Positions 24,815 through 34,580 are shown, numbered from the stretch's first letter. The stretch: 64,000 bases of DNA from Paenibacillus sp. JZ16 (GCF_015326965.1 NZ_CP017659.1:1-64000), one strand, 5' to 3'. Notes: a model not told the origin generated them from the sequence alone. A program made the numbers and translations.

Positions 24815-25897
24815 TTATAGGTTCTTCAGATTACCCCGATTCTCAATGATGGTTGTTACATGCAGTTTGAAATCCAGATTCGGGTAGTAAGTGGTTCTCC
24901 AATCCCGCAGCTGTTCACGATTCAGGTGATTTCTGAAATATTGGCCCAAGGCAAAGATATCGGCTTGTTCTTTTTGCGTTTTCTTGAACATTTGATCCAG
25001 ACGAGAGGTCAACAGCGCCTCCAGCCTCTCCTTAATTTGTTCTTCCGTTAGATGCCCCCTGGAATCTAGAATGGTGACCTTCAGCCTGAGATGGCTGCGG
25101 AGGTAAGGCTTATCATTCTTCATCCAGCTGTGATGGGTAAGCCTGTTGCTAATGATTTGTACGGTGGTGCTGTCCATAATCTCCACCTTGCCGAATGCGC
25201 TTTTTCCATAAAAGGCATTGGCTACTAACGTTTCATCGGATCCGATTTGACCCGTCATTCTGCCATTCTTGATGATGGCCGAACCCATGCATTCGATACT
25301 TGTGGATCTTCCTGAACGTATGATCGGGACGATGACATCATGCGTATAGGAATGAATGCTGCGAAACATTTGCCATATCCGGGTATCCGCCAATTGAGGG
25401 TTCCAGCCGGCGTTTTCTTCAAAAAAATCATAAATGATATTGCCGCTGTGCTCCGATTTGGCTGCCATATCCGAAAAGAATTGATCCAGCCCTTGATCAC
25501 TGATGGCAAATAGCGTTTTGGAGGAGATGTCTCTGGAACGATTAAACGCGGAGATAATGTCTTCCATGCCGTTACGGGCAAAATTTTTATCCACGATGAC
25601 GATTTTCAAATGCAGCAAATCGACCTGAGTCTCCATATTCATGCTAATATGATCAATAATTTTATTGATGGTGTCACCCGTTTCCGAAACGATATTTACG
25701 GTGCTCGTTTCATTGGTTGCCGGAATATCCAGAAACACCTTGTATTGATTCTCCTCGGTTAACGAAATGCCCATAATGACCGGAAGCGAGCGATGGTTAA
25801 TGTCTTTGATATCCCAGCAACCGGTTACGAAGGGAACCATCGCAACCAGCAGGAGAACGAATTTAAAGGTAATTCGGATGGTGGCAAGCTTGTCCAT
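24815..25897 (-). CDS. Ger(x)C family spore germination lipoprotein
   Basis: A 360-residue lipoprotein of the GerAC/GerBC/GerKC type. A signal peptide ends in the lipobox VTGC, followed by WDIKDINHRSLPVIMGI, the typical Ger(x)C start. The C-terminal domain shows LRLKVTILDSRGHLTEEQIKERLEALL. It is the third subunit of a germinant receptor in the inner spore membrane. It starts right after the GerAB-like gene (one base apart). Confidence 0.93.
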   Translation of the reverse strand: MDKLATIRITFKFVLLLVAMVPFVTGCWDIKDINHRSLPVIMGISLTEENQYKVFLDIPATNETSTVNIVSETGDTINKIIDHISMNMETQVDLLHLKIVIVDKNFARNGMEDIISAFNRSRDISSKTLFAISDQGLDQFFSDMAAKSEHSGNIIYDFFEENAGWNPQLADTRIWQMFRSIHSYTHDVIVPIIRSGRSTSIECMGSAIIKNGRMTGQIGSDETLVANAFYGKSAFGKVEIMDSTTVQIISNRLTHHSWMKNDKPYLRSHLRLKVTILDSRGHLTEEQIKERLEALLTSRLDQMFKKTQKEQADIFALGQYFRNHLNREQLRDWRTTYYPNLDFKLHVTTIIENRGNLKNL

Positions 25898-25898
25898 A

Positions 25899-26993
25899 TT
25901 AAGTTACCTCCGTCGTACGGTTCGCTTTATGCTTGTGCCGCCAACCGATGATAAACGTGATCAGCGGAATCACCAGGAACATATACAGCCTCAGTGGAAT
26001 TATCCACCCTTGCAGCGTCTTAAGGTAGTCCCAGTTGGGGATGGCGATGGATATGGCAAACAATCCGATGGTCAGCGCAATCAGGAGAACGTTTTGAGGA
26101 ATGAACGGGACGGCCCGCTTCGCAAGCGTGACGAGAACCCATAACGTCACACCCAGGTACAGAAATGCAAAAGCCATCAAACTCAATAAAAAGAAGATTG
26201 TGACCCGATCAAATAAAAGCCATGTAATGTTCACGGTGTCTATCGTCATTAGCATGGGGAATTCATATAATTCGGCGGTTGCGTGACCAAAGGTCAGAAG
26301 CGGCAAATATACGGACAATAAGAACATGGGAAACAGCAAGAGACAGCCTAGCATCATTTTTTTGGTGCTGATCTGTATAGAGGGCGGCAACAGCCCCAGG
26401 AAAAAGAAGCCGCCCGCATATACGAATAAACTGACCAGAAAATCAGGTTTCGCAAGAAAATGGAACGATTGACCAGGGTCAATGATCGGCAGCAAGTAAT
26501 ACCAATCCACATTTTGAAAGCTAAAGCAGAGAACAAAAAGGATGGGGATTGTGAACAGGATAACCAGCAGGACACTGGTTCGGGCCATGCTGCTCATTCC
26601 TTGCCAAGCCATGAGGAAAGCAATGGATATCAGTAACAACTGGATCGCCCACAGCGGCGTGCTCGATAAGAATACTAAGGTGAGCATCTCGGAATAAGCT
26701 CGGATCGTTATGATAATGGCTACGCCGAAGTAGAGCAAGGCAGGCAGCAGGAGTAGCCACGGAAGAAATTTGCCGACGCTCCCGAAAATATCCACGACAT
26801 TCCGATGCGCGGCCCATTGCAGTCCTTTGACATACATGTAGAGGGCTATCGCATGCAGTGCATAGCTTATGGAAATTCCGATCCAATGCCCCATGTCCAT
26901 GGCTGAAAACAAATCGGAAGGATAGAGAAAAAAGATAAGACCCATATGACAAACCACATACACGATGGCTGCTTGATAACCACTCTTATCCAT
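25899..26993 (-). CDS. GerAB-type spore germination permease subunit
   Basis: A 364-residue membrane protein with ten TM segments, of the APC-like spore permease family. Characteristic stretches are YPSDLFSAMDMGHWIGI and LIAIVEFPMLMTIDTV-like (here LYEFPMLMTIDTVNI). This B subunit is thought to bind the germinant. ATG 26993 is chosen with AGAAGG about 9 bases upstream; it overlaps the end of the upstream GerA gene by eight bases. Confidence 0.92.
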   Translation of the reverse strand: MDKSGYQAAIVYVVCHMGLIFFLYPSDLFSAMDMGHWIGISISYALHAIALYMYVKGLQWAAHRNVVDIFGSVGKFLPWLLLLPALLYFGVAIIITIRAYSEMLTLVFLSSTPLWAIQLLLISIAFLMAWQGMSSMARTSVLLVILFTIPILFVLCFSFQNVDWYYLLPIIDPGQSFHFLAKPDFLVSLFVYAGGFFFLGLLPPSIQISTKKMMLGCLLLFPMFLLSVYLPLLTFGHATAELYEFPMLMTIDTVNITWLLFDRVTIFFLLSLMAFAFLYLGVTLWVLVTLAKRAVPFIPQNVLLIALTIGLFAISIAIPNWDYLKTLQGWIIPLRLYMFLVIPLITFIIGWRHKHKANRTTEVT

Positions 26994-28320
26994 TGCGATC
27001 ATCCTTCTGATTTAATGTTGGAAATGACAAGTAAGGAATGCCCATGCTTTTTTGATGACCCATATAGGCACAGATGACCACGATTCCAGCAAGGAGCCCC
27101 AACATCCCATAGATGGCGGATAAAATGATCAGCAGGTATTTGAACACGCGAACAGATACAGCGTTCTGAAACCCCACTACAGTAGAAGAAGCGATCGTGG
27201 TACCCGCCAGCACGATAATCAGAAGGTTGCTGACAAGTTTAGCGGACACGGCTGCCTGGCCCAGTATAATACCGCCAACCATCGTAATCGTGGGTCCCAC
27301 GCTTTTTGGAAGTCGAACACTTGCTTCAAGAATGAGCTCTAGAACGATGAGGAGCAGCAGCGTTTCGACAAAGGCGGGATAAGGTACGTCCTGCCGGCTG
27401 TTAGCAATCGACAAGGCCAGCTGAAGCCGCAGTACTTCAGGATTAATGGACACTAAGGCCACATATAACCCAGGAATAATCGTTGCGATCAAGACGCCCA
27501 CAATTCGCAAAAGACGGATAAGGTACATGAAGGTGCGAGGGTAATTATGATCGTCCTTCATGCAGAACATATCCATGACGAGACTGGGTAAAATGATTGC
27601 AAAAGGATGACGGTCAATCATAAATACCACTTTACCTTGTTGAAGGGCGTGAGCTGCATTTTGCGGTAATTCCGTCATGTTGAAGTTGGTTACGAACGAC
27701 CACTTGTTTAATCCCAGCATGTTCTCAAGCTGTTGGATATGTTGAACATCCTGGTGTAATCCTGCTCTGATCTTCGCTTGAATGGATTGCAGTAACTGGG
27801 GTTTGATCCTGTCCTCTTGATAAATTAGCATTAACGACTTGGGGTGACTTGACCCTGCCGTGTACGCTTCTACCTGAAGGCTGGATCCGGTGCAGTGTTT
27901 TCGGAGGATGCCGATATTCGTATGGATATCCTCCAGAAAAGAGCTGCTGGAGCCGTATACCGTACTTTCCGTTTCAGGCGCTGAGACCGAGCGGGTGACA
28001 TTTTTCGATATCGGAAGAACGGCACAGCATGTCCCTGACAGAGGCTCCAGCAGGATCAGGTGGCCCTTCATGATGTCAGGTATAATCGATGCCAGATTAG
28101 GTTCTACAAGCTCGCCCAAAATTTTAAGAAGCTTAGCGGGCGGCAGGGAGGTTTTGACCAGATTTGAGGTTTGAGTTTGAAGGGATGCGATACTCTGGGG
28201 CAGATCAACTAACGAATCTAAACCAATCACTTGAACTTGATACTGCTGCAATCGAATTTCTACATTGAAATAATCAGCATTCGCTTTGAAATACTCAGCA
28301 AGGCTTTCTTTGAGATCCAT
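26986..28320 (-). CDS. GerAA-type spore germination protein (A subunit)
   Basis: A 444-residue protein of the GerA family. The N-terminal hydrophilic domain carries EAYTAGSSHPKSLMLIYQEDR. A middle conserved block is VVFMIDRHPFAIILPSLVMDMF, followed by the membrane region with RLLRIVGVLIATIIPGLYVALVSINPEV and SVRLPKSVGPTITMVGGIILGQAA. The start MDLKESLAEYF is preferred since GGGAG lies upstream; an in-frame ATG 63 bp earlier has no SD. It is the first gene of gerA-gerB-gerC. Confidence 0.93.
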   Translation of the reverse strand: MDLKESLAEYFKANADYFNVEIRLQQYQVQVIGLDSLVDLPQSIASLQTQTSNLVKTSLPPAKLLKILGELVEPNLASIIPDIMKGHLILLEPLSGTCCAVLPISKNVTRSVSAPETESTVYGSSSSFLEDIHTNIGILRKHCTGSSLQVEAYTAGSSHPKSLMLIYQEDRIKPQLLQSIQAKIRAGLHQDVQHIQQLENMLGLNKWSFVTNFNMTELPQNAAHALQQGKVVFMIDRHPFAIILPSLVMDMFCMKDDHNYPRTFMYLIRLLRIVGVLIATIIPGLYVALVSINPEVLRLQLALSIANSRQDVPYPAFVETLLLLIVLELILEASVRLPKSVGPTITMVGGIILGQAAVSAKLVSNLLIIVLAGTTIASSTVVGFQNAVSVRVFKYLLIILSAIYGMLGLLAGIVVICAYMGHQKSMGIPYLSFPTLNQKDDRNG

Positions 28321-28460
28321 ATATTCACTCCCACGCGCCGGTATATTAGATATCATTTCCATTACAGCCATTGATTTATGCAAAAAAGCTTAATTGATGT
28401 CACACTTGGCGTGCCTTATTTGTCTACATTATGAAATAGACGAAAAAGGAGAGATATACG

Positions 28461-29120
28461 ATGGAGAACATGCTCATCATCAACGCACATCCGAGGGTGG
28501 AGTCAGCGACATCGGTCAGCCTGCAGGTGCTTCAGCATTTTTTGGAGGCGTACACGAAATGGAGCCCAGTAGGAGCAATAGAACAAATCGATTTATACCG
28601 TGATTCTATACCTGCCATAGATCATATGATTCTAGAGCTACGGAGCAAACAGGGAAGAGGGGAGCTGCTTAGCGAAGAGGAACAACAGCTAACGGTCCGC
28701 ACGTCCGCCATTCTACAGCAATTTAAGGCGGCACGGAAATATGTCATCGTCTTGCCGATGCACAATTTCAACGTTCCTTCGAAGCTTAAGGATTATATCG
28801 ATAACATCCTCATTGCACGAGAGACGTTCCAATATACGGAGAAGGGTTCGGAAGGTTTGCTAACCGATGGCCGCAGTCTGCTGGTCATTCAGGCGAGTGA
28901 CGCCATTTATACAAATAATGATTGGTATACCGAGGTGGAATATTCGCATAAATACCTAAAATCCATGTTTAACTTTATGGGGGTTATGGATTATCAGATC
29001 ATCCGGGCTCAAGGAAATGCATTTTTCGATAGGGATCAAATTCTAGAACAGGCTTATAAGGAAGCCGAAGAAGCTGCGAAACGTCTTGCAGGTAAGAAAA
29101 TTGAGACATCAAGTAAGTAA
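28461..29120 (+). CDS. azoR: FMN-dependent NADH-azoreductase / NAD(P)H dehydrogenase (quinone)
   Basis: A 219-residue flavodoxin-like enzyme. FMN-binding features are NAHPRVESATSVSLQVL at the N-terminus, LPMHNFNVPSKLKDYIDNI (about 99-117) and the FQYTEKGSEGLL loop. AzoR proteins reduce azo dyes and quinones with NADH. The gene is divergent from the germination operon, with a 140-bp gap. SD AAAAAGGAGAG. Confidence 0.88.
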   Translation: MENMLIINAHPRVESATSVSLQVLQHFLEAYTKWSPVGAIEQIDLYRDSIPAIDHMILELRSKQGRGELLSEEEQQLTVRTSAILQQFKAARKYVIVLPMHNFNVPSKLKDYIDNILIARETFQYTEKGSEGLLTDGRSLLVIQASDAIYTNNDWYTEVEYSHKYLKSMFNFMGVMDYQIIRAQGNAFFDRDQILEQAYKEAEEAAKRLAGKKIETSSK

Positions 29121-29156
29121 GGGAAGATAGAGTTCTGCTCTGTATATCAATTAAAC

Positions 29157-29182
29157 AAGGCTGCCAACCCGGCAGCCTTTCC
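29157..29182. terminator. Bidirectional terminator between azoR and the MocR gene
   Basis: AAGGCTGCC AACCC GGCAGCCTTTCC between convergent genes. Confidence 0.82.
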
Positions 29183-29187
29183 TTCGT

Positions 29188-30585
29188 TCATTCATAGTGG
29201 CCCTGCTCCTTCAAATAGGTGAGCAATGACGCCATGTTTATGCGGATCTCATCAGGGTTCAGATGACCGTAACCCAAAAGCAGCTTGTTTACATGCATGC
29301 CCTTCTGAATACTGTGATGCTCCACAGGCGTAATGCGTATTCTGTTTAACCGGCTTTTTTCTCTGAACGACTCATCAAAATGAATTCCGGGAAACTCAAC
29401 GGCAAGATGCAGTCCTGCCGCATCTCCCCAGGGGTGCCAGGCCTCCCCGAAACACTCTTTAAGTGATGATAGAAGCACCTCTCTACGCTCACCATATAAC
29501 CTCCGCATTTTCCTAATATGTCTGTCGAATTTTCGAGTATGTAAAAACTCAGCCAGTGTTGCTTGCTCAAACGGCGGATTCTGGACATCCGTATAAGTGC
29601 GGAGAAAACGCCAGCGTTGCTGAAGCTTAGGTGGAAGTATCGCATAACCAATTCGAAGAGCAGGAAAGAGTACTTTACTAAAAGTACCGATATAGATTAC
29701 CCGCTCTGAGTCCATGGCATATAACGGCGATACCGGATCACCATAATACCGGAATTCGCTGTCATAATCATCCTCGATAATATAGCTTTGGTTCTCTCGT
29801 GCGAAACGGATTAACGCGGCACGTCGGTCAGCGGGCAGGATTCCGCCTAGAGGAAATTGATGCGAAGGCGTGATATAGACGGGTGAAGATGATTTTCCTT
29901 TCAGCTTGTCTGGCTGTATTCCATGTTCATCCACTGAAATAGGCTGGACGTTGTAGCCCTTATTAATAAATGTCTGCAGCATCTCGATGTTGCAGGGGTC
30001 TTCAACCATAATTTCCATTCCATCCTCATACAACAAGTCAGCAATGACGTGCAGTGCATGGGTAGCTCCTGCCGTTATAAAGACGTCTTCAGGATCTACG
30101 GAGAGCCCTTTGCTCCTGTAAAGCCATGAAACGATTTCCATGCGCAGTCGCGGCAAACCTTGGGGGCCCGTATAACCTAGCAGATCATGAGGCATCTCGC
30201 TTAAAGTTTTCTGCGAGATCTGCTGCCACAGATACCGTGGAAATTGCCTTAATTCCGGCTGGCCCGTCCGGAAATCAACTAAAAAAGATAGGGGACTCTC
30301 TACTCGCTTCGGCGGTTCTTCGACTGGAGGCACCTCCAGAGACAAACCTTCGGCAATCCGGGTCGGTGCTCCCTGGCGGCTTACGACAAAGCCTTCGACG
30401 AGCAGCATCTCAATAGCTTCATTTACGGTGTTTCGTGAAACATGCAGCACATTTGCCAAAACACGAGTAGATGGCAGTGCTTCGCCTTCCTTGAGTTTCC
30501 CGTTAATAATCTGGTCCCGGACGGCAAGATAAATCTGGCGTTTCAGCGGAATTTCGCTGCTCCGTATCAGTTCAATTCCCCACAT
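29188..30585 (-). CDS. MocR/GabR-type regulator (GntR HTH fused to aminotransferase-like domain)
   Basis: A 465-residue protein. The GntR winged HTH is at residues 10-75 (PLKRQIYLAVRDQIINGKLKEG, LPSTRVLANVLHVSRNTVNEA). A fold-type I aminotransferase domain follows from ~105, with the PLP lysine in GTFSKVLFPALRIGY. MocR proteins sense PLP or PLP-amino acid adducts and usually control neighbouring metabolism or transport genes. The divergent EamA transporter is the probable target; AACTGG half-sites lie between them. Confidence 0.9.
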   Translation of the reverse strand: MWGIELIRSSEIPLKRQIYLAVRDQIINGKLKEGEALPSTRVLANVLHVSRNTVNEAIEMLLVEGFVVSRQGAPTRIAEGLSLEVPPVEEPPKRVESPLSFLVDFRTGQPELRQFPRYLWQQISQKTLSEMPHDLLGYTGPQGLPRLRMEIVSWLYRSKGLSVDPEDVFITAGATHALHVIADLLYEDGMEIMVEDPCNIEMLQTFINKGYNVQPISVDEHGIQPDKLKGKSSSPVYITPSHQFPLGGILPADRRAALIRFARENQSYIIEDDYDSEFRYYGDPVSPLYAMDSERVIYIGTFSKVLFPALRIGYAILPPKLQQRWRFLRTYTDVQNPPFEQATLAEFLHTRKFDRHIRKMRRLYGERREVLLSSLKECFGEAWHPWGDAAGLHLAVEFPGIHFDESFREKSRLNRIRITPVEHHSIQKGMHVNKLLLGYGHLNPDEIRINMASLLTYLKEQGHYE

Positions 30586-30600
30586 TAGGGCATGACCTCC

Positions 30601-30650
30601 AACTGGTCTGTATAAATTCTAGTTTAACTGGCACTTTTTCCATACCAGTT
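30601..30650. promoter_or_regulatory. Candidate MocR operator region with three AACTGG half-sites
   Basis: AACTGG occurs at 30601-30606 and 30626-30631 (direct repeat, 25-bp period) and inverted as CCAGTT at 30645-30650. Direct repeats about 2-3 helical turns apart are usual for MocR regulators. The sites lie between the MocR start and the EamA gene. Confidence 0.45.
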
Positions 30651-30716
30651 CACACTCTATGATTGTAGCATATATCAATGTCTATTAGTCCTAGGATGGT
30701 TGGGGGATGTGATTGT

Positions 30717-31739
30717 TTGGAGCGTTGGAAAGGGATGTTGTATCTGTTGGGCGCATTTTCACTTGCGGGCACTTCGGTTATTACCGGTTGGTTTTTGAAC
30801 GAAAGATTAGGGGTTTTCACCATTACCGCAGTCAGCTTGTTCTTTGCGCTTCTGTGTTTGCTGCCGCTGTGCCTGAGGAACCTGATGAAGACGGTCCGTC
30901 GTTTATCGATAAGAGAGTGGAGGATTCTATTCTTCCAGGCGTTATTTGGAATGTTTCTGTTTCGGATGTTTTTACTGTACGGCCTACAACATACAAGTTC
31001 TGCTGAAGCCGGAATCTTAACGGGTGCCACGCCTGCCTTTACCGTTATTCTGGCCGGCATGCTGCTGAAAGAATCGATGAACCGCACCAAGCTAGTAGGT
31101 GTTCTAAGTACGGTGGGAGGCGTTATCGTGATCCAGGGGTTATTTTCATCGGATGTTTCATTTTCCCTTCATCATATACGGGGTAACGCGCTAGTCCTCT
31201 GCGCAGCAGCGAGTGAATCTTACTTTAACATCCTGTCTCGGATCAGTTCAGTCAAGCAAAACAAGACATACGATGAGAATATTCATCCTATAGTCCAAAC
31301 GACATTGGTCTCTGCACTTGCCCTCATGCTCTGCCTGGTTCCTTCATGGTTTGAGAACCCCGCAGCTTCACTATCAGCGATCGGGCTAAAGGAGTGGTTG
31401 GCTCTGGTATGGTATGGACCTATTGTAACGGCGCTGGCTTTTATTTGTTGGTATGCCGGCATCAAGCGGTGCCAGGCTTCAACGGCCGCAGCTTTTTCGG
31501 GGATGATGCCATTCACCGCTTTAATGCTCTCGGTCATCCTATTAAAGGAATCGGCCGGCTGGGAGCAGTGGTGCGGGGGACTCCTGGTCATTATAGGTAT
31601 GATTCTGATTGGGAGAAATCAAGCACAAACCGGTAAATTGTCCATGCAGCCTGTCTCTGACCATGGAATGATATCTGGAGTTCGAAATGAACGCATGGAT
31701 CCAGACGGAGGGAAACGTAGAACAGATAAAATTGGGTAA
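30717..31739 (+). CDS. EamA/DMT family transporter (10 TM)
   Basis: A 340-residue protein with two EamA repeats, each of five TM segments: GTSVITGWFLNERLG and LLYGLQHTSSAEAGILTGATPAF in the first, and ICWYAGIKRCQASTAAAFSGMMPF in the second. The C-terminal ~35 residues are hydrophilic. TTG 30717 follows GGGGGAT; the frame upstream to 30678 has no SD. It is divergent from the MocR gene and probably an amino acid or vitamin transporter under its control (inference). Confidence 0.8.
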   Translation: MERWKGMLYLLGAFSLAGTSVITGWFLNERLGVFTITAVSLFFALLCLLPLCLRNLMKTVRRLSIREWRILFFQALFGMFLFRMFLLYGLQHTSSAEAGILTGATPAFTVILAGMLLKESMNRTKLVGVLSTVGGVIVIQGLFSSDVSFSLHHIRGNALVLCAAASESYFNILSRISSVKQNKTYDENIHPIVQTTLVSALALMLCLVPSWFENPAASLSAIGLKEWLALVWYGPIVTALAFICWYAGIKRCQASTAAAFSGMMPFTALMLSVILLKESAGWEQWCGGLLVIIGMILIGRNQAQTGKLSMQPVSDHGMISGVRNERMDPDGGKRRTDKIG

Positions 31740-31784
31740 TAAATGATAAGAGGGATAACATTAAGGATAAGGAGAGTGATCCGA

Positions 31785-32135
31785 ATGGAGAAATTACTAG
31801 TTAAGCTTCTGGTGCATGGTGTTATGATTACGGCAATCCTAGTCGGTCTATCGAATGCTACGTTTGCATCAGCGGTTATTGCTGCTTTGGGTATCGGGAT
31901 TGTTGCTTATCTGGTGGGTGATCTTTTAATTTTGCCGAGGACGAATAACATGATGGCTACCATTGGAGATGCGGGACTGGTATTCGTCATGCTGTGGATT
32001 ATCAGCGAATCGGCGAACTGGACCTTGACCTTACCGGAGATCTTGCTGATTACGGTGTTAGCCGGTATCTTTGAATATTTCTACCACATGTGGCTCCTTC
32101 GGGACCACGAGCCTGTTCAAAAACAACGGGCTTGA
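31785..32135 (+). CDS. DUF2512 (YndM-like) membrane protein
   Basis: A 116-residue protein with four TM helices: VKLLVHGVMITAILVG, GIGIVAYLVGDLLILPRTNN and GLVFVMLWII are DUF2512 hallmarks. These are common in Bacillales spore formers; function unknown. ATG 31785 has AAGGAGAG upstream. It is 45 bp after the EamA gene. Confidence 0.82.
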   Translation: MEKLLVKLLVHGVMITAILVGLSNATFASAVIAALGIGIVAYLVGDLLILPRTNNMMATIGDAGLVFVMLWIISESANWTLTLPEILLITVLAGIFEYFYHMWLLRDHEPVQKQRA

Positions 32136-32180
32136 GTTTCGGCAAGGTCAATCTGTGATTAACAAATTTTAAACAAAGAA

Positions 32181-32218
32181 AAAACACGCTGACCTCATCG
32201 GAGATCAGCGTGTTTTTG
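32181..32218. terminator. Bidirectional terminator between the DUF2512 and DUF3231 genes
   Basis: AAAACACGCTGA ... TCAGCGTGTTTTT with inner CTC/GAG pairing and A/T tracts on both sides. Confidence 0.87.
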
Positions 32219-32227
32219 TGCTTTGGG

Positions 32228-32740
32228 CTATTTTTCTTCAGGTCTCTTGATTTGAAGAGGAGGAGGAATGAGCCAGCCTTTTTCCTTATTCATCTGGAGG
32301 ATCCGCACACCCAGCGCCGTCTTGGTGAGATGATATTTAGCGAATAAGGCTCCAATATCCTCCCGGATGGACATCCCCATGGTTTTACTGCATGATACGA
32401 GTCCGAGTGATGTATCAGCAGCGATTTTGGCTGCAATTTCAGGATCTGTGAATCTTGCACCTACTGGAATATCCTCAAGTTTGGCCGGGGGTCTTTCGGG
32501 AAGTCCCGGTGCAGGGGCGATTCCGTTATCTGTAAGCAGTTCATCACATTCTTTAATCTCAAGTTTTGCTTGATCCAGCAGATCTTTTAGCATATTTTTG
32601 AGATCTTTATCGCCTGCGTGACTCATATAAGCCTCGTAGCAGGAAACCATGCCTTTTGCCATCATGGACGTTTCCCATACACTGAAGATTTCACCATAAT
32701 GCATAGGCTCATTTTTAGGATTGCCGCTTAGAATTCCCAA
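32228..32740 (-). CDS. DUF3231 family protein
   Basis: A 170-residue, mainly helical protein: NEPMHYGEIFSVWETSMMAKGMVSCYEAY at the N-terminus and GFTDPEI-like (here RFTDPEIAAKIAADTSLGLVS) in the middle. It looks like one repeat of the ferritin-like DUF3231 fold found in spore formers. TTG 32740 is taken as start: AAAAGGAG lies 8 bases upstream. A longer frame to 32827 lacks an SD. It is divergent from the manganese catalase gene. Confidence 0.78.
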   Translation of the reverse strand: MGILSGNPKNEPMHYGEIFSVWETSMMAKGMVSCYEAYMSHAGDKDLKNMLKDLLDQAKLEIKECDELLTDNGIAPAPGLPERPPAKLEDIPVGARFTDPEIAAKIAADTSLGLVSCSKTMGMSIREDIGALFAKYHLTKTALGVRILQMNKEKGWLIPPPLQIKRPEEK

Positions 32741-32927
32741 GTTGTTCTCTCCTTTTGTGTTTAATACAAACAGAGTCATTATGTGCAGGAGAGTATCTTT
32801 TAATTCTTTCGAAGCAGGTACAGGCATTTTTCGAGGAAATCATTGTCTGAAGGTGCGGATGCATGGGAAATGGGACATTAACGCAAACTGGATTCGTGAC
32901 AATATTGAGGAAGCGGGAGGACGTTAC

Positions 32928-33782
32928 ATGTATTTTTACAAAGAGGATCTGATCAATCTGATCGTTCCGGATAAACCCGATCCAGCAGCTGCAAAAGTGC
33001 TGCAGGAAACGTTAGGCGGCCGATTCGGCGAAATGCGGACGTTGATGCAGTTCTTTTTCCAAAGCAATAATTTCAGAGGGAACGCAACTCAATACCGTGA
33101 CTTGATCCGTGGCGTTTTCTTGGAGGAGATAAGCCATGTTGAGTTGGTTCAACATACAATAAACCAGCTGCTGACAGGCGCGGGCGCAGAAGGCGCAGGT
33201 AATGCCGGAGCGGACGGTGCTCCGCTGAATGAAGCGATTAAGCATGCGAATCCGCATCACTTCATTATGGGGGCCCAAAGTTCTTTGCCTGTTGATGCCG
33301 CAGGAAACCCATGGCAGGGTAATTACGTGTACGATCACGGAAATTTGGTTAGTAATTTACTTGATAATGTCGTGCTCGAATCAACGGGAGTGCTCCAAAA
33401 AACGCGAATCTATGAGATGAGCACAAACAAAACCTTCCGTGAAACGTTGGCTTTCCTGATTGTACGGGATAACGCGCATCAAAATGCGTTTGCCAAAGCG
33501 CTGGAGACGCTGGGCGTTGAATGGGGTAAAATATTCCCCGTTCCGAATTATGACATCCATAAATATCCGGAGTGTCAAAAATACGTAGATATGGGCTTCC
33601 ATAACGCACAATTCAACTTCAGGCTGGATGATACACGAATCGGCGAAATCTTTAGCGGTCAAACCCCAAGCAGAAATGGCGGGGAACTGCAAGTGGTTCA
33701 ACCTCCGGAGGGGTTCCCGTTACCTGTGATGCCTGAGCTGGCCAACGAGCATGCACCTGGGTTATACGATTTAAATCAGTAA
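32928..33782 (+). CDS. Manganese catalase (non-haem)
   Basis: A 284-residue ferritin-like catalase. Metal ligands are visible: GEMRTLMQFFFQS (Glu35), EEISHVELV (Glu66, His70), then VLESTGVLQKTRIYEMSTNKTFRETLAFLIVRDNAHQNAF with the second Glu and His set. YdbD/YjqC-type enzymes of Bacillus are close relatives and are often spore-associated. ATG 32928 has GGGAGGA upstream. Upstream in-frame codons overlap the divergent gene and are not used. Confidence 0.92.
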   Translation: MYFYKEDLINLIVPDKPDPAAAKVLQETLGGRFGEMRTLMQFFFQSNNFRGNATQYRDLIRGVFLEEISHVELVQHTINQLLTGAGAEGAGNAGADGAPLNEAIKHANPHHFIMGAQSSLPVDAAGNPWQGNYVYDHGNLVSNLLDNVVLESTGVLQKTRIYEMSTNKTFRETLAFLIVRDNAHQNAFAKALETLGVEWGKIFPVPNYDIHKYPECQKYVDMGFHNAQFNFRLDDTRIGEIFSGQTPSRNGGELQVVQPPEGFPLPVMPELANEHAPGLYDLNQ

Positions 33783-33814
33783 TTCATCTGTTTGGATATG
33801 CAGGCTATTGAACC

Positions 33815-33846
33815 AAAAGAGGCAGTCATCGGACTGCTTTTTTTGT
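33815..33846 (+). terminator. Rho-independent terminator after the manganese catalase gene
   Basis: GCAGTC ATCG GACTGC followed by a T tract, with an A tract before. Confidence 0.82.
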
Positions 33847-33965
33847 TTGTTTTTATTTATTTATCTTTTGAATTTAGAGATAAGTATAGTAAGATAGAAC
33901 ACAATCCGAAAGATCGGGATATCTTTAAGATCATATAGAGTGACAAGGACGGGGGAGGATGGCTT

Positions 33966-34559
33966 TTGAAAAAAGTGCTTTTGCTGTTGGCGGATGGATT
34001 TGAAGCTGTGGAAGCGAGTGTATTTACGGATGTACTGGGGTGGAACAACCTGGAGGGAGACGGGACAACCCAGGTAGTGACCGCGGGACTGCATGACAGA
34101 TTGAAATGCACGTGGAATTTTACCGTCATTCCCGAGGTCACGCTGGACTCGGTGAAGGTGGAGGATTACGATGCTCTGGCGATTCCTGGCGGGTTCGAGG
34201 AAGCGGGCTTTTATAACGATGGATACGACTCCAGGTTCTCCAAGATCATTCGGGAATTTCATGAGCAGGGCAAGTGGATTGCCACAATCTGCGTTGCAGC
34301 TCTTACGCTTGGCAAAGCCGGCGTGCTGGAGGGACGAAAAGCCACGACGTATGATCACCCGACCAGCGTCCGAAAATCGCAGCTGCGGGAATTCGGTGCC
34401 CATGTCGTGGATGAGCAGATCGTTGTGGATGGAAACCTGATCACCTCATGCAACCCGGCAACGGCTTTTGAAGTGGCATTCACTTTACTGGAAAAGCTGA
34501 CATCCTTGGAAAATACAATGCATGTGAAAGAGCTTATGGGATTTACAAAGAAATCATGA
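33966..34559 (+). CDS. DJ-1/PfpI family protein
   Basis: A 197-residue class I glutamine amidotransferase-like protein. Conserved features are LLADGFEAVEASVF (Glu at 16), LAIPGGFEEAGFY, the nucleophile elbow ATICVAAL (Cys109) and an intact C-terminal NLITSCNPATAFEVAFTLLE. Members act as deglycases, chaperones or hydratases; here assignment is only to family. TTG start after GGGGGAGGA. Confidence 0.88.
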   Translation: MKKVLLLLADGFEAVEASVFTDVLGWNNLEGDGTTQVVTAGLHDRLKCTWNFTVIPEVTLDSVKVEDYDALAIPGGFEEAGFYNDGYDSRFSKIIREFHEQGKWIATICVAALTLGKAGVLEGRKATTYDHPTSVRKSQLREFGAHVVDEQIVVDGNLITSCNPATAFEVAFTLLEKLTSLENTMHVKELMGFTKKS

Positions 34560-34580
34560 TTAGAGACGAAATGGATTTTA

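Noticed and set aside
32721..32927. N-terminal extension of the manganese catalase frame
   Set aside because: It overlaps the 5' end of the divergent DUF3231 gene and lacks an SD; the MYFYKEDLINLIVPDKP start is the family N-terminus.
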